Origin: Candidatus Acidiferrales bacterium
Lineage (GTDB): Bacteria > Bacteroidota > Ignavibacteria > Kryptoniales > JAKASW01
DNA: 64,000 nucleotides
Assembly (NCBI GenBank): GCA_035515795.1
Contig: DATJAY010000002.1
Span: forward strand, 124,001-188,000
Reading direction: 5' to 3'
How positions within the stretch are numbered: the stretch's first letter is position 1; each line of letters begins with the position of its first letter. A program made the position numbers and the translations under genes. Shown one piece after another: positions 35,413 through 45,374 of this stretch. The notes beneath the pieces are model-generated. The model saw nothing but the letters and a program-made list of their open reading frames with translations, did no database searches and was not told the DNA's origin.

Positions 35413-36128
35413 CAGTTCAAGATTAATTTAATTTCTTCATCTGTCAGTTTCCGCCATGCCCCTTCAGGGACATCTAACTCCAGGCCTCCAATTGCCGTTC
35501 GGTGCAATCTTGAAACTTTTTTCCCAATTGCGTCCAGCATTCGCCTGATCTCTCTGTTCTTCCCTTCATGGATCCTAATTCTCAATCGAGTCTTAGACAG
35601 CTCCGTTTCTACTATCTCACAATCATCTGCTCTGCAAATAACTCCATCTCGAATTTCGACGCCTTTCATGAGCTTGCCGATTTGCTCACCGGTTACCTTC
35701 CCGTTGACGGTAACGATGTAGGTTTTGGCGATCTCATTTTCCGGAGAGAGAATTTTATCTTGAAGTGTGCCGTCGTTCGTGAAGAGAAGAAGCCCGGTTG
35801 TGTCTATGTCCAGCCTCCCGACGGAGAAAAGGTGGAGATCGTTCGGTATAAGACCGTAAACTGTCTTCCGCGAGAACTCATCACTCGAAGTGGTCACGAA
35901 GCCGCGAGGTTTATGAAGCATTATGACGACCCTCACCGGTCTCGAGAGGCGGTTCCTGTCGACTGCAATAATGTCTCTATCCAAATCTACGCGCGACGAG
36001 AGAAGCCTGGTCACTTCTCCGTTGACCGAAACTCTTCCGCTTTTTATATAGTCGGCAGCCCTCGACCGCGAACAATACCCTAACTTCGTCAACGCTCTGG
36101 ACAAAGGAATCAGTTCTGGAGTCATCAA
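35412..36128 (-). CDS. 16S/23S rRNA pseudouridine synthase (RsuA/RluB family)
   Basis: 238 residues. An N-terminal S4 RNA-binding domain (SRALTKLGYCSRSRAADYI) is followed by the catalytic domain with VGRLDIDTTGLLLFTNDG, in which the Asp of GRLD is the nucleophile, and the family element KNREIRRMLDAIGKKV. Isomerises a specific uridine in rRNA; RsuA and RluB/E/F members cannot be distinguished here. Middle gene of a DedA, pseudouridine synthase, Nudix unit with a four-base overlap at its start. Confidence 0.92.
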   Translation of the reverse strand: MMTPELIPLSRALTKLGYCSRSRAADYIKSGRVSVNGEVTRLLSSRVDLDRDIIAVDRNRLSRPVRVVIMLHKPRGFVTTSSDEFSRKTVYGLIPNDLHLFSVGRLDIDTTGLLLFTNDGTLQDKILSPENEIAKTYIVTVNGKVTGEQIGKLMKGVEIRDGVICRADDCEIVETELSKTRLRIRIHEGKNREIRRMLDAIGKKVSRLHRTAIGGLELDVPEGAWRKLTDEEIKLILN

Positions 36129-36742
36129 GTCGGATTCTTAGCGCTCAAACGCTTGAGATGACGATATATGAAATAACCTAGTCCGAAAATCAGAAAGACG
36201 ACGACCACGATATCCATAATCTGGCTGTAATGCCTGATCGTTTCCCAATGACTCTTCAGCCTGAAGCCGGCATATGCTAAGAAAGAATTCCAGATGCCCG
36301 CTCCGATTGCCGTGTAAATCAAGAATTTGCCGAGCTTCATTTCCCCGATGCCGGCTGGAATCGAGATAAGATGCCTGACCACCGGTATGAACCTGCTGAA
36401 GAAGATTGTCTTGTCGCCGTATTTGTTGAAAAACTTTTCTGTGAGGTCAAGATCGCGGGAGTCCAACAGTAAATATTTTCCGAAGCGGGTAACGAACGGC
36501 CTCCCGCCGTAGAGTCCCGCATAGTAAGACATAACCGAGCCTATTATGCTTCCGAGCAGGCTGAAGAATATTACTTCGTGAAACGAAAATCTCCCTTCAA
36601 ATATCAGGAATCCGGCAAAAGGCATCACTGCCTCACTCGGCAGAGGTGCCACCATGCTTTCCAGCGCCATTAGTATGACCAGTCCGGCATAGCCGGAGAT
36701 CCCGATCCAGTTGACCACGTGATTGATTAGTAATTCAGTCAT
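36125..36742 (-). CDS. DedA-family membrane protein
   Basis: About 205 residues from the ATG at 36742, which has cgggga upstream; the frame runs on to 36889 without a site. The SNARE-associated/DedA pattern is plain: E(S)xxPxPSE in ESMVAPLPSEAVMPFAGFL, the re-entrant YYAGLYGGRPFVTRFGKY and the FFSRFIPVVRHLISIPAGIG motif with its essential Arg. DedA proteins are proton-coupled phospholipid or undecaprenyl-phosphate flippases of the inner membrane. First gene of the unit. Confidence 0.93.
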   Translation of the reverse strand: MTELLINHVVNWIGISGYAGLVILMALESMVAPLPSEAVMPFAGFLIFEGRFSFHEVIFFSLLGSIIGSVMSYYAGLYGGRPFVTRFGKYLLLDSRDLDLTEKFFNKYGDKTIFFSRFIPVVRHLISIPAGIGEMKLGKFLIYTAIGAGIWNSFLAYAGFRLKSHWETIRHYSQIMDIVVVVFLIFGLGYFIYRHLKRLSAKNPT

Positions 36743-36912
36743 AGAAATTCCCCGAAGGAGCTCTTCGGATAATGAATTTAGGCGAAAATGGAGACATTTG
36801 CCAGACAAGAAAAGCTCTCGGTTTTTTCCCCGGTCATGTTCCATGGTAGTATTTTCTAAAGAAGAAATAATCAATCTTCTCGTGAACATTCTTGCCGTCG
36901 AAAGTGTTGATT

Positions 36913-38781
36913 ATGAAAAAGACAGATCTTAAAATGACTCGTCAACTGTTGCTAGACAAGAATTCCGGAGTCAAGATGGACAGGCCGTTAACGCTCTGCG
37001 AATTGCTGGAAAAATCGGTTAAGCGCTTTCATAATCCGCAGACTCTAAACTGTAAGATTGGCGGCGAGTGGAAATCATTTTCATCTGATTGCGTTCATGA
37101 GACCGTAAAATATATTTCTCTCGGCCTGCACTCACTCGGAATCGTCCGAGGCGACCATGTTGCCCTATACGCGGACAGCTCGGCATACTGGACGATGAGC
37201 GACCTCGGAATTATTCACACCGGCGCGGCGGATGTTCCTCTTTATGTCACGCAAGCCGTTCATCAAATCGAATTCATTCTAAATAATTCCGAATCGAAAG
37301 GAATATTCGTCGGTTCAAAAAAACTATTTGAAAGAGCCAAGGACGCAATTAGAAAATCCTGCTGTAAATTTGTCATAAGTATTTCGGACGAGAAACTTGA
37401 TTTGCTCCAGGATGGAGAAGATGGCTGCGGCATCGAGTTTATTACCTGGAATGAATTGCTCGAAAAGGGGAGAGCTGCGGCTTCCGTGAATCCAGAATTT
37501 TTCGACAAGATGAAAAACTTCGTGAAAGAGGACGATCTGGCCACGATAATTTACACGAGCGGAACAACCGGTGAGCCGAAAGGCGTGATGCTTTCTCATG
37601 AAAACCTTGTCTCCAATGCCGTAGATTGTGCGGAAATATTCACGTTCCATCCGCTTGACGACATCGCCCTGAGTTATCTTCCTCCGTCGCATGTGTTCGA
37701 ACGGATGATACTTTACCACTATATTGATGTCGGGATACGGATATTCTTTGCAGACTCGATAGAGAATCTACCGCAAAATCTTGTCGAGGTAAAACCGAAT
37801 CTGATGACGACCGTTCCGCGAATGCTCGAGAAGGCTTTTGAAAAAGCGCAAGCCGTGGTCGAGAATCTTCCTTGGTACAAACGGTTTGTATTCAGGTGGG
37901 CGATCAATCTTGCACTTCGCTTCGACGTCGAAAAGAAAATGACGTTTGCCTACAAGATGAAACATATGTTCGCGAGTCTTCTGGTCTATAAAAACCTCCG
38001 CAGAGCCTTCGGCGGAAGGATAAGATTTATCATCAGCGGCGGTGCACCGCTAAGTCCGGACCTTGCGAGAATTTTTTCAGCTGCAGGATTGACAATACTT
38101 CAGGGATACGGACTAACGGAGACTTCTCCAGTGATCGCGGTGAACAGGCTCGAGAGGAACCGGATCGGTTCGGTTGGACCGATTATCCCGAACGTATCCG
38201 TGAAGATCGCGGCTGATGGAGAGATATTGGTCGACGGTCCGAATGTCATGATGGGATACTACAAAGATGCTGCGTTGACGTTTGCTGCGTTTTATGCGTC
38301 ATGGTTTAGGACGGGAGATATCGGATATATTGATAAGGACGGATTCCTGTTCGTGACGGATCGAAAGAAGGACTTGTTTAAAACCAGCGGCGGGAAGTAC
38401 ATCGCGCCTCAGGTCATCGAGGCGGCATTGGCGGAAAATGTTTACGTTGAAAAAGCGATCGTTATCGGGGAACACCGTAAGTTTGCTTCCGCATTGATTT
38501 TTCCGAATTGGGATGCACTGAAGAATTTTGCTCATAAGAATCAGATCCGGTTCAATTCTAATCGTGAACTGGCTGAGAATGAAAAAGTCAATGAATTATA
38601 TCAAAGTGTAATCGATGAAATGAACAAGAATTTGTCCCAATGGGAAACGATAAAGAGGTTTGCGGTTCTGGACGGCGAATTGACTATCGAGGAGGATTAT
38701 TTGACACCTACCCTCAAGATGAAGAGGCGGAATGTAGAGAATAGATATAGAGAATTGATTGACAGCTTCTACCAAGAATGA
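36913..38781 (+). CDS. Long-chain-fatty-acid-CoA ligase (AMP-forming)
   Basis: About 622 residues. The AMP-binding P-loop IIYTSGTTGEPKGVMLSHEN is followed by GYGLTETSPV, the FRTGDIGYIDKDGF segment with the ribose-binding Asp, and the hinge and lysine of the C-terminal subdomain (RKKDLFKTSGGKYIAPQ). It activates fatty acids to acyl-CoA at the inner face of the membrane. Start is ATG at 36913; a TTG at 36892 is possible and no clear ribosome-binding site is visible for either. It stands first in the beta-oxidation cluster. Confidence 0.93.
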   Translation: MKKTDLKMTRQLLLDKNSGVKMDRPLTLCELLEKSVKRFHNPQTLNCKIGGEWKSFSSDCVHETVKYISLGLHSLGIVRGDHVALYADSSAYWTMSDLGIIHTGAADVPLYVTQAVHQIEFILNNSESKGIFVGSKKLFERAKDAIRKSCCKFVISISDEKLDLLQDGEDGCGIEFITWNELLEKGRAAASVNPEFFDKMKNFVKEDDLATIIYTSGTTGEPKGVMLSHENLVSNAVDCAEIFTFHPLDDIALSYLPPSHVFERMILYHYIDVGIRIFFADSIENLPQNLVEVKPNLMTTVPRMLEKAFEKAQAVVENLPWYKRFVFRWAINLALRFDVEKKMTFAYKMKHMFASLLVYKNLRRAFGGRIRFIISGGAPLSPDLARIFSAAGLTILQGYGLTETSPVIAVNRLERNRIGSVGPIIPNVSVKIAADGEILVDGPNVMMGYYKDAALTFAAFYASWFRTGDIGYIDKDGFLFVTDRKKDLFKTSGGKYIAPQVIEAALAENVYVEKAIVIGEHRKFASALIFPNWDALKNFAHKNQIRFNSNRELAENEKVNELYQSVIDEMNKNLSQWETIKRFAVLDGELTIEEDYLTPTLKMKRRNVENRYRELIDSFYQE

Positions 38782-38842
38782 ATGCCGGAATCAAGCGAGG
38801 CTCACTGGTGTTTAATGCCCGTGGGTTTTCAATGAGGGAAAA

Positions 38843-41248
38843 ATGAAAAACATTCGAAAGGCGGCAGTACTCGGTGCAGGCGTGATGGGTGCACAGATTG
38901 CCGCGCATCTTGCGAACGCGGGAATCAGTTCGTATTTGTTCGACGTCGTTCCGAAGGAACTTAATGACGAAGAGACGAAAAAAGGTTTGATGCTTTCCGA
39001 CATGGAAGTCAGAAACAGGGTTGCTTCCATGGGATTGAAGCGTGCCCTTGATTTGAAGCCTGCGCCATTCTTTACGATAGAAAAATCGAATTACATAACG
39101 CTCGGTAATTTCGATGACGATCTGAAGAAAATCGGAGAAGTCGATTGGATCATTGAGGTGATCGTAGAGAGCCTCGAACCGAAACGGGAGCTGATGAAAA
39201 AAATAGAAGAGTTTAGAAAACCTGGAACGATCGTCAGCTCGAACACGAGCGGAATCCCGATTTCAAAAATTGCGGAAGGCCTGTCGGACGATCTCAGAAA
39301 GAATTTTTTGGGAACCCACTTCTTCAACCCGCCGCGCTATCTTCATTTACTCGAACTGATCCCGACCGAAGATACGCTTCCCGAAGTTGTTGCTTTTATG
39401 AAAGGTTTTGCCGAGGAAACCCTCGGCAAAGGAGTTGTGCTCTGCAGGGATACGCCGAACTTCATTGCGAACCGCATTGGCGTCGCTGCGATGATGTATA
39501 TCCTTCACAGGATGGTCGAGTGTGATCTCACGATCGAAGAGGTTGATGCGGTAACCGGTCCTGCATCGGGAAAGCCTAAAAGCGCGACATTCCGTACCGC
39601 GGATATCGTCGGGCTCGATACTTTGATCCACGTTGCAACCAATCTATATGAAGCAGCACCCGAAGATGAAATGCGAAATTATTTCAAGTGCCCCGAATTC
39701 ATTTTGGAGATGCAGAAACGGGGCTGGCTCGGCGAGAAAACCAGGACGGGCTTCTACAAACGTATTAAAAATGAGAAAGGGGAAACGGAAATACTTGCCC
39801 TCGATCGAGGCAAGATGGAACATCGACGACGGCAGAGACCTTCTTTCCAATCGATCGAATTGGGAAAGAATATCGAAGATGTCCGGGAGCGCATCAGAAA
39901 TCTTGCTTACTCGAAAGATCGCGCCGGAGAATTTTTCTGGGACACGACCGCAGCTCTCCTCATTTATAGCGCGAACAGAATTCCGGAGATCGCCGACAAT
40001 ATCGTCAGCGTCGACGACGCGATGAAGTGGGGCTTCGGGTGGAGTTTGGGCCCGTTTGAAATGTGGGATGCAATCGGACTTGAAAAATCCATCCAGAGAA
40101 TGAAGGCGGAAGGGAGGCTGGTACCTGCAAAGGTTCTAGACATGCTTGCGGGAGGTGCGGATAGTTTTTATAAGGAGGAAAACGGAGCGATACTCTTTTA
40201 TGATTTTGTTTCGAAAGGTTACAGGCAGGTTCCGATCTCCAGAAAATTCGTCAACCTTGCCATTGAGAAGAGGAATGGGAAGATCATCAGGGAAAATTCA
40301 GGCGCGTCTCTGGTTGATCTCGGAGATTCGGTTGCTTGCATAGAATTTCATTCCAAGGCTAATTCTATCGGAGAAGATGTGAGCCAGATCGTCGATTTAG
40401 GTTTGAAAAAACTTGAGACCGACTATGATGCATTAGTCATTGCAAATCAGGGGAAATATTTTTCCGCGGGCGCAAATTTGATGCTTCTTCTTATGATGGC
40501 ACAGGAAGGCGAATTCGATGAGCTTGACCGCGCCATAAGGATGTTCCAATCGATGGATATGAGAATCAAGTATGCGCCGAAGCCGGTAGTGGTGGCGCCG
40601 TTCAACATGACGCTCGGCGGCGGGACAGAGATGGTCCTTCATGCTCCCAGAGTTCGCGCCTCTGCAGAGACGTACATGGGCCTCGTCGAAATCGGAGTAG
40701 GTGTCATACCGGCGGGCGGCGGAACGAAGGAAATGCTAGCGCGGAGTCTCGCGAGAGCGCCTAGAGTTCCGGATGCCGATCTTATGCCGTTTGTTCGCGA
40801 GGTGCTTGAGACAATCGGGCAGGCGAAGGTGTCCGCGAGCGCCGACGACGCGAAAAATCTGGGGTACCTGCGTCCGACTGACGACATTTCGATGAATGAA
40901 AAGTTTTTAATCCATGATGCAAAATCTACGGCGCTTGCCATGGTACAAGAAGGTTATCGTCCGCCGGAGAGGCAAAAAATAATCGCACTCGGCCAATCGG
41001 TTCTTTCGGGGTTGACGCTCGGATTGTATCTGTGGAAAGAAGCCGGGCGGATCACCGATTACGAATTCAATATCGGGAAAAAACTGGCCTACGTATTGTG
41101 CGGCGGTGACTTCACCTCACCGCAGGAAGTCGACGAAGAATATTTCCTCGGCCTTGAACGGGAGGCATTTCTGAGTTTGTGCGGTGAAAGAAAGACTCAG
41201 GAACGAATGCAATACATGTTGAAGAACAATAAGGCGCTGAGAAACTGA
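38843..41248 (+). CDS. fadN: 3-hydroxyacyl-CoA dehydrogenase/enoyl-CoA hydratase (FadN type)
   Basis: 801 residues. The dehydrogenase domain comes first (NAD site AAVLGAGVMGAQIAAHL at residues 7-23; catalytic His in LGTHFFNPPRYLHLLE), its C-terminal dimer domains run to about 460, and an enoyl-CoA hydratase domain follows (ANQGKYFSAGANLMLL for the oxyanion hole; GLVEIGVGVIPAGGGTKE with the catalytic Glu). This order is opposite to proteobacterial FadB/FadJ and matches Bacillus FadN. It performs the second and third steps of beta-oxidation in the cytoplasm. Confidence 0.95.
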   Translation: MKNIRKAAVLGAGVMGAQIAAHLANAGISSYLFDVVPKELNDEETKKGLMLSDMEVRNRVASMGLKRALDLKPAPFFTIEKSNYITLGNFDDDLKKIGEVDWIIEVIVESLEPKRELMKKIEEFRKPGTIVSSNTSGIPISKIAEGLSDDLRKNFLGTHFFNPPRYLHLLELIPTEDTLPEVVAFMKGFAEETLGKGVVLCRDTPNFIANRIGVAAMMYILHRMVECDLTIEEVDAVTGPASGKPKSATFRTADIVGLDTLIHVATNLYEAAPEDEMRNYFKCPEFILEMQKRGWLGEKTRTGFYKRIKNEKGETEILALDRGKMEHRRRQRPSFQSIELGKNIEDVRERIRNLAYSKDRAGEFFWDTTAALLIYSANRIPEIADNIVSVDDAMKWGFGWSLGPFEMWDAIGLEKSIQRMKAEGRLVPAKVLDMLAGGADSFYKEENGAILFYDFVSKGYRQVPISRKFVNLAIEKRNGKIIRENSGASLVDLGDSVACIEFHSKANSIGEDVSQIVDLGLKKLETDYDALVIANQGKYFSAGANLMLLLMMAQEGEFDELDRAIRMFQSMDMRIKYAPKPVVVAPFNMTLGGGTEMVLHAPRVRASAETYMGLVEIGVGVIPAGGGTKEMLARSLARAPRVPDADLMPFVREVLETIGQAKVSASADDAKNLGYLRPTDDISMNEKFLIHDAKSTALAMVQEGYRPPERQKIIALGQSVLSGLTLGLYLWKEAGRITDYEFNIGKKLAYVLCGGDFTSPQEVDEEYFLGLEREAFLSLCGERKTQERMQYMLKNNKALRN

Positions 41249-41369
41249 GAAATGATGCAAGGCGGCAGGATGCAACAGCACAAGTGAAAAGACATGATGC
41301 GAATGAATTTGTTTACTCGTGTCTCCGCTCCTTCTATAGGTTAATGTTTAAGCAGGAGGTTGTCCTAAA

Positions 41370-42548
41370 ATGCACGATGCAGTAATTGTAACATCTCTCA
41401 GAACCGCCGTCGGGAAAGCACTTCGTGGTACACTGCGGGAGGCTCGACCCGACGAGATGGCGGCTGCTGTAATCAAGGCGGCGATTGAGAGAACGCGTGG
41501 TCTTCAGCCCGAGTCCATCGATGACGTTCTGATGGGTTGCGCGATGCCGGAGGGTGAGCAGGGGATGAACGTCGCGCGGATCGCCGCTCTGCGGGCCGGC
41601 GTGCCAGTATCGGTACCGGCAGCGACTGTCAACAGGTTCTGTTCATCAGGCTTACAGACGATAGCGATGGCTTCGGAAAGGATCATGGTGGGTTCTGCAG
41701 ATGTAATTGTTGCCGGCGGAACCGAAACAATGAGCCTGGTTCCCATGGGCGGCCGAAAAGTTCTCCCGAATCCGCAGCTTATCGATAATCAGCCTGAGAC
41801 ATATCTCAACATGGGATTAACAGCCGAGCGGGTGGCGGCACAATATAAAATATCACGCGAAGACCAGGATAAATTTTCGCTGCGAAGTCACCAAAGGGCC
41901 GTCACAGCTATCAGAGCAGGAAACTTCATCGACGAAATTGTTCCCTTGAAGGTGAAAAGGAAATTTACGAAGAGCGGGACGACTGTTTCCGAGGAAACGA
42001 CCTTCTGCGTCGACGAGGGACCAAGAGAAGATACGTCACTCGATAAGCTTTCTAAGCTAAAACCGGCTTTCATGGAAGGTGGTACGGTGACTGCAGGGAA
42101 TTCTTCCCAGATGAGCGACGGCGCAGCCGCTTCAATCGTGATGAGCGCAGAAAGAGCAAGTGAGCTTGGACTGAAGCCGCTTGCGAAATTTGTCTCGTTT
42201 GCCGTGGCCGGAGTACCGCCCGAAATCATGGGGATTGGACCGGTCAAAGCTGTTCCAAAAGCATTGAAGCTTGCCGGACTCAAACTTGATGACATCGACT
42301 TGATCGAGTTGAACGAGGCGTTCGCTTCTCAGGCGATTGCTGTCATAAGAGAGCTCGGGATGGATGAGAGCAAAGTTAATGTTAACGGCGGTGCGGTAGC
42401 TCTTGGTCATCCTCTCGGCTGTACCGGGGCGAAGCTAACTGCAACTCTGCTCCACGAAATGAAAAGACGAGAAGCGAGATACGGCATGGTTACGATGTGC
42501 ATCGGCGGGGGAATGGGTGCCGCAGGAATTTTTGAAAATATAAACTAA
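41370..42548 (+). CDS. fadA: Acetyl-CoA acyltransferase (3-ketoacyl-CoA thiolase)
   Basis: 392 residues. Nucleophilic Cys in [15 protein letters not shown], His in [12 protein letters not shown] and second Cys in [11 protein letters not shown] are all in place, and NEAFA is conserved. It removes acetyl-CoA in the last step of beta-oxidation. AGGAGG precedes the ATG by ten bases. The 121-base gap from fadN holds weak promoter-like hexamers (TTGTTT at 41309, TTCTAT at 41332), so a second promoter is possible. Confidence 0.96.
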   Translation: MHDAVIVTSLRTAVGKALRGTLREARPDEMAAAVIKAAIERTRGLQPESIDDVLMGCAMPEGEQGMNVARIAALRAGVPVSVPAATVNRFCSSGLQTIAMASERIMVGSADVIVAGGTETMSLVPMGGRKVLPNPQLIDNQPETYLNMGLTAERVAAQYKISREDQDKFSLRSHQRAVTAIRAGNFIDEIVPLKVKRKFTKSGTTVSEETTFCVDEGPREDTSLDKLSKLKPAFMEGGTVTAGNSSQMSDGAAASIVMSAERASELGLKPLAKFVSFAVAGVPPEIMGIGPVKAVPKALKLAGLKLDDIDLIELNEAFASQAIAVIRELGMDESKVNVNGGAVALGHPLGCTGAKLTATLLHEMKRREARYGMVTMCIGGGMGAAGIFENIN

Positions 42549-42582
42549 AGAAAAGTTTTACGTCCCTACCAGGAGATCCAAA

Positions 42583-44391
42583 ATGGAAACGACACAAAAG
42601 CTGAGCTACAAAAAAGGCGGCAGCTTCCTTATCGAGGAAACGAAGCCCGAAGAAGTATTCACTCCCGAAGATTTCACTGAGCAGCATAAGATGATTGCCG
42701 ATACGACAAGAGATTTTGTCGATAACGAGGTAATGCCAAACTTGGGAAAGTTGGAGGAGCTGGACTATGATCTTACAGTGAAGCTCCTCCGGAAAGCAGG
42801 GGAGATAGGACTTCTATCGGTCGATATCCCGGAAGAATACGGCGGACTTGGACTCGACAAAACAAGCTCGATGCTTGTGGCGGAGAATCTCGGCAAGACG
42901 GGATCGTTTGCAGTAAGTCATGGCGCACATGCCGGGATCGGGACGTTACCAATTGTCTATTTCGGGACGGAAAATCAGAAACAAAAATATCTTCCGAAGT
43001 TCGGGACGGGGGAGATGATATCTTCGTATTCGCTTTCCGAGCCGGGTTCCGGCAGCGATGCGCTGTCCGCCAAAGCGACGGCGATGTTGTCCGTCGACGG
43101 AAAGTCCTTTTCCCTCAACGGGACAAAGATGTGGCTTTCTAATGCCGGCTTTGCGGATGTGTATATAACCTTCGCTCAGGTCGACGGCGATAAGTTCACT
43201 TCGTTTATTCTTGAAAAACATTACAGAGGCATTTCGCTCGGCAAGGAAGAGAAAAAGATGGGGATCAAGGGTTCATCGACGCGTGCTCTTAATCTTGACA
43301 ATGTGCAGGTGCCTGCAGAAAACGTTGTCGGCGAAATTGGAAAGGGGCATCGGGTCGCTTTGAACATACTTAATATTGGAAGGTTCAAGCTCGGAGCCGG
43401 TGTGATCGGCGGAGCGAAGTCCATAATAACAGAAGCGGTGAAATACGCGAAGACACGGAAACAGTTTAATGCTCCAATTATTTCGTTCGGGCTGATTAAA
43501 AATAAGCTCGGCGAAATGGCGATAAGAACTTTTGCAGGTGAATCCATGGTGTATCGAACCGCCGGATTGATAGACTCCATACTGCAGCACATCGATAAGA
43601 AAATGCCCGACGCGAATACGCTGGCATTGAAAGGTATCGAAGAATACGCCGTCGAGTGCAGCATCATAAAGGTTTACGCATCCGAAATCTTGAATTACGT
43701 TGCCGATGAAGGCGTACAAATCTTTGGCGGCTATGGATTTACCGAAGAATACCCGGTAGCGAGACCTTATCGTGATTCGAGAATCAACAGGATATTTGAA
43801 GGTACAAACGAAATCAATCGTCTCCTCATCCCATCCATGCTTATTCGCCGTGCCATGAAAGGAGAATTGCCTCTGATGGCGGCGAGTCAAAAATTGACGG
43901 ATGAACTTATCTCATTCTCCGTAAATGAATCATCATACGATGGTGTATTGGCCGGTGAAATGGCGCTTGCTGCAAATGCCAAGAAAGTCGGGTTGCTCGC
44001 TGCAGGTGTTGCATTTCAAAAATACATGAATAATCTAGAACACGAACAGGAAGTGATCTGGCATATAAGCGACATCGCCATGGAATCCTACGCAATGGAA
44101 AGCGTGTTATTGAGGGTGAAAAAGATGTCGGAACCGATCCCTTCGGGGCAGACGAAAGTCAAGAGAGACGCATCGCTATACGTAGACATCGCGAGGGCTT
44201 TCGTTTATGACGCACTTGAAAGAGTGGAGAGCCACGCGAAGGCTGCGCTTGCGATCATTGCGGACGGCGATATGCTGCGTACGTACCTCACTGCTGTTCG
44301 CCGTCTGTTGAAATATGTGCCGATAAATTCGGCTTATATCCGTCGTACCGTCACAGATAAGCTTGCAGAAGCTGATAAGTATAGCTTGTAG
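42583..44391 (+). CDS. fadE: Acyl-CoA dehydrogenase (FadE type of fadNAE)
   Basis: 602 residues, longer than the 380-residue core because of a C-terminal extension of about 170 residues, as in Bacillus FadE and the very-long-chain enzymes. The FAD-binding stretch SLSEPGSGSDALSAKATA, the catalytic Glu in RIFEGTNEINRLLIP and GGYGFTEEYPVARPYRDS are diagnostic. Oxidises acyl-CoA to trans-2-enoyl-CoA, passing electrons to an ETF that is not in this window. AGGAG precedes the ATG. Last gene of the cluster. Confidence 0.96.
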   Translation: METTQKLSYKKGGSFLIEETKPEEVFTPEDFTEQHKMIADTTRDFVDNEVMPNLGKLEELDYDLTVKLLRKAGEIGLLSVDIPEEYGGLGLDKTSSMLVAENLGKTGSFAVSHGAHAGIGTLPIVYFGTENQKQKYLPKFGTGEMISSYSLSEPGSGSDALSAKATAMLSVDGKSFSLNGTKMWLSNAGFADVYITFAQVDGDKFTSFILEKHYRGISLGKEEKKMGIKGSSTRALNLDNVQVPAENVVGEIGKGHRVALNILNIGRFKLGAGVIGGAKSIITEAVKYAKTRKQFNAPIISFGLIKNKLGEMAIRTFAGESMVYRTAGLIDSILQHIDKKMPDANTLALKGIEEYAVECSIIKVYASEILNYVADEGVQIFGGYGFTEEYPVARPYRDSRINRIFEGTNEINRLLIPSMLIRRAMKGELPLMAASQKLTDELISFSVNESSYDGVLAGEMALAANAKKVGLLAAGVAFQKYMNNLEHEQEVIWHISDIAMESYAMESVLLRVKKMSEPIPSGQTKVKRDASLYVDIARAFVYDALERVESHAKAALAIIADGDMLRTYLTAVRRLLKYVPINSAYIRRTVTDKLAEADKYSL

Positions 44392-44392
44392 A

Positions 44393-44409
44393 TTTTTTCG
44401 CCGAAAAAA
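44393..44409. terminator. Short palindrome behind fadE
   Basis: TTTTTTCG (44393-44400) and CGAAAAAA (44402-44409) are perfect complements around one base, just behind the fadE stop and before a convergent gene. The stem is AT-rich with no usable loop, so a role as terminator is uncertain. Confidence 0.3.
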
Positions 44410-44497
44410 ATTTAAAGCCCCACAGGATAAAATAGGACCGCGATAGAAAACTGTGAGTTCTCATCGTCCCCTGCAGCATGAATTTATTTCGCCGAGT

Positions 44498-45082
44498 CTA
44501 CTTGAAGTATTTGGAAAGACTTGGTTTTATTTTTGAAAAGTCACCTTTAGTCATTCCGTAAATATTATGATCCAGGTAATGTTCTCTCAACCGTTCGTTC
44601 TCTCGGAGAACTCCTTCATGTTTGAAGCCCAATTTTTGAATCACGCGATTGCTGGGAGCATTTCCAGTTGCGGCTTGAATATAGATTCTGTGCAGGTTTA
44701 ACTTTTCGAAGACATATTCCATCACTACCGCGGTCGATTCCGTAATTATGCCCTTATTTGCCATCCCCGCTTTGATCCAATATCCTATGCTTGTCCGCTG
44801 GTTCATCCAGTCGATCTGATGCGTGCTGACCAGCCCAGCAGTCTGGCTCTCGGCGTTTATACAAAAATGTATTGCGGTTTTCATTTGCATCTCGTATGTC
44901 CATTGTTCCACGATATGGCTTTCGTCGTCGACGGAACGGATGTAATCGACCCATGGCAGCCATCTTTCGAGATGTTCACGGGATTCTGTTATGATTCTGA
45001 AAAGCTCGTTTGCATCCTCCAATCGAACCGAGCGGAGTGTGACTCTTCTTCCTTCGAGGATCAACGAGTTGAAATTGTCCAT
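44498..45082 (-). CDS. GNAT-family N-acetyltransferase (RimJ/RimL type)
   Basis: About 194 residues from the ATG at 45082; the frame reaches 45130 but no site supports it. RVTLRSVRLEDANELFRI starts the fold, and the acetyl-CoA loop region reads IGYWIKAGMANKGI with YVFEKLNLHRIYI and NAPSNRVIQKLGFKHEG, as in RimL-like ribosomal-protein or small-molecule acetyltransferases. Substrate unknown. Single gene, convergent with fadE. Confidence 0.92.
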   Translation of the reverse strand: MDNFNSLILEGRRVTLRSVRLEDANELFRIITESREHLERWLPWVDYIRSVDDESHIVEQWTYEMQMKTAIHFCINAESQTAGLVSTHQIDWMNQRTSIGYWIKAGMANKGIITESTAVVMEYVFEKLNLHRIYIQAATGNAPSNRVIQKLGFKHEGVLRENERLREHYLDHNIYGMTKGDFSKIKPSLSKYFK

Positions 45083-45374
45083 GGAGCTTAAGATAAGTTC
45101 ATGACGAGCACAATAAAAATGCTGCTGCACATCGGCGCGAAAAATATTTTGTGTCGCTCAGATTATTGTTGACTATGATTTTTCGGCCTTTGGTTATAAC
45201 TTATAGCCGAAGTTTCATTCGAGTCTGGGTGATCGGTTTTTTGTGTGTTTAAGCCGGCTTACGGAATTTTGGGAGACAGTCCGCGTCGGTCTCGCGTTGA
45301 TGGATAAAACTTTGCAGCGGTTGACGGCTGCGGGTCGGATCGGAAATTTTAATATAAATTTATGGAGGCATTAA

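Noticed and set aside
45182-45211. Palindrome TTCGGC...GCCGAA before the hybrid kinase
   Set aside because: The stem is six bases with a long AT-rich middle and no T tract; too weak to call a terminator or operator.
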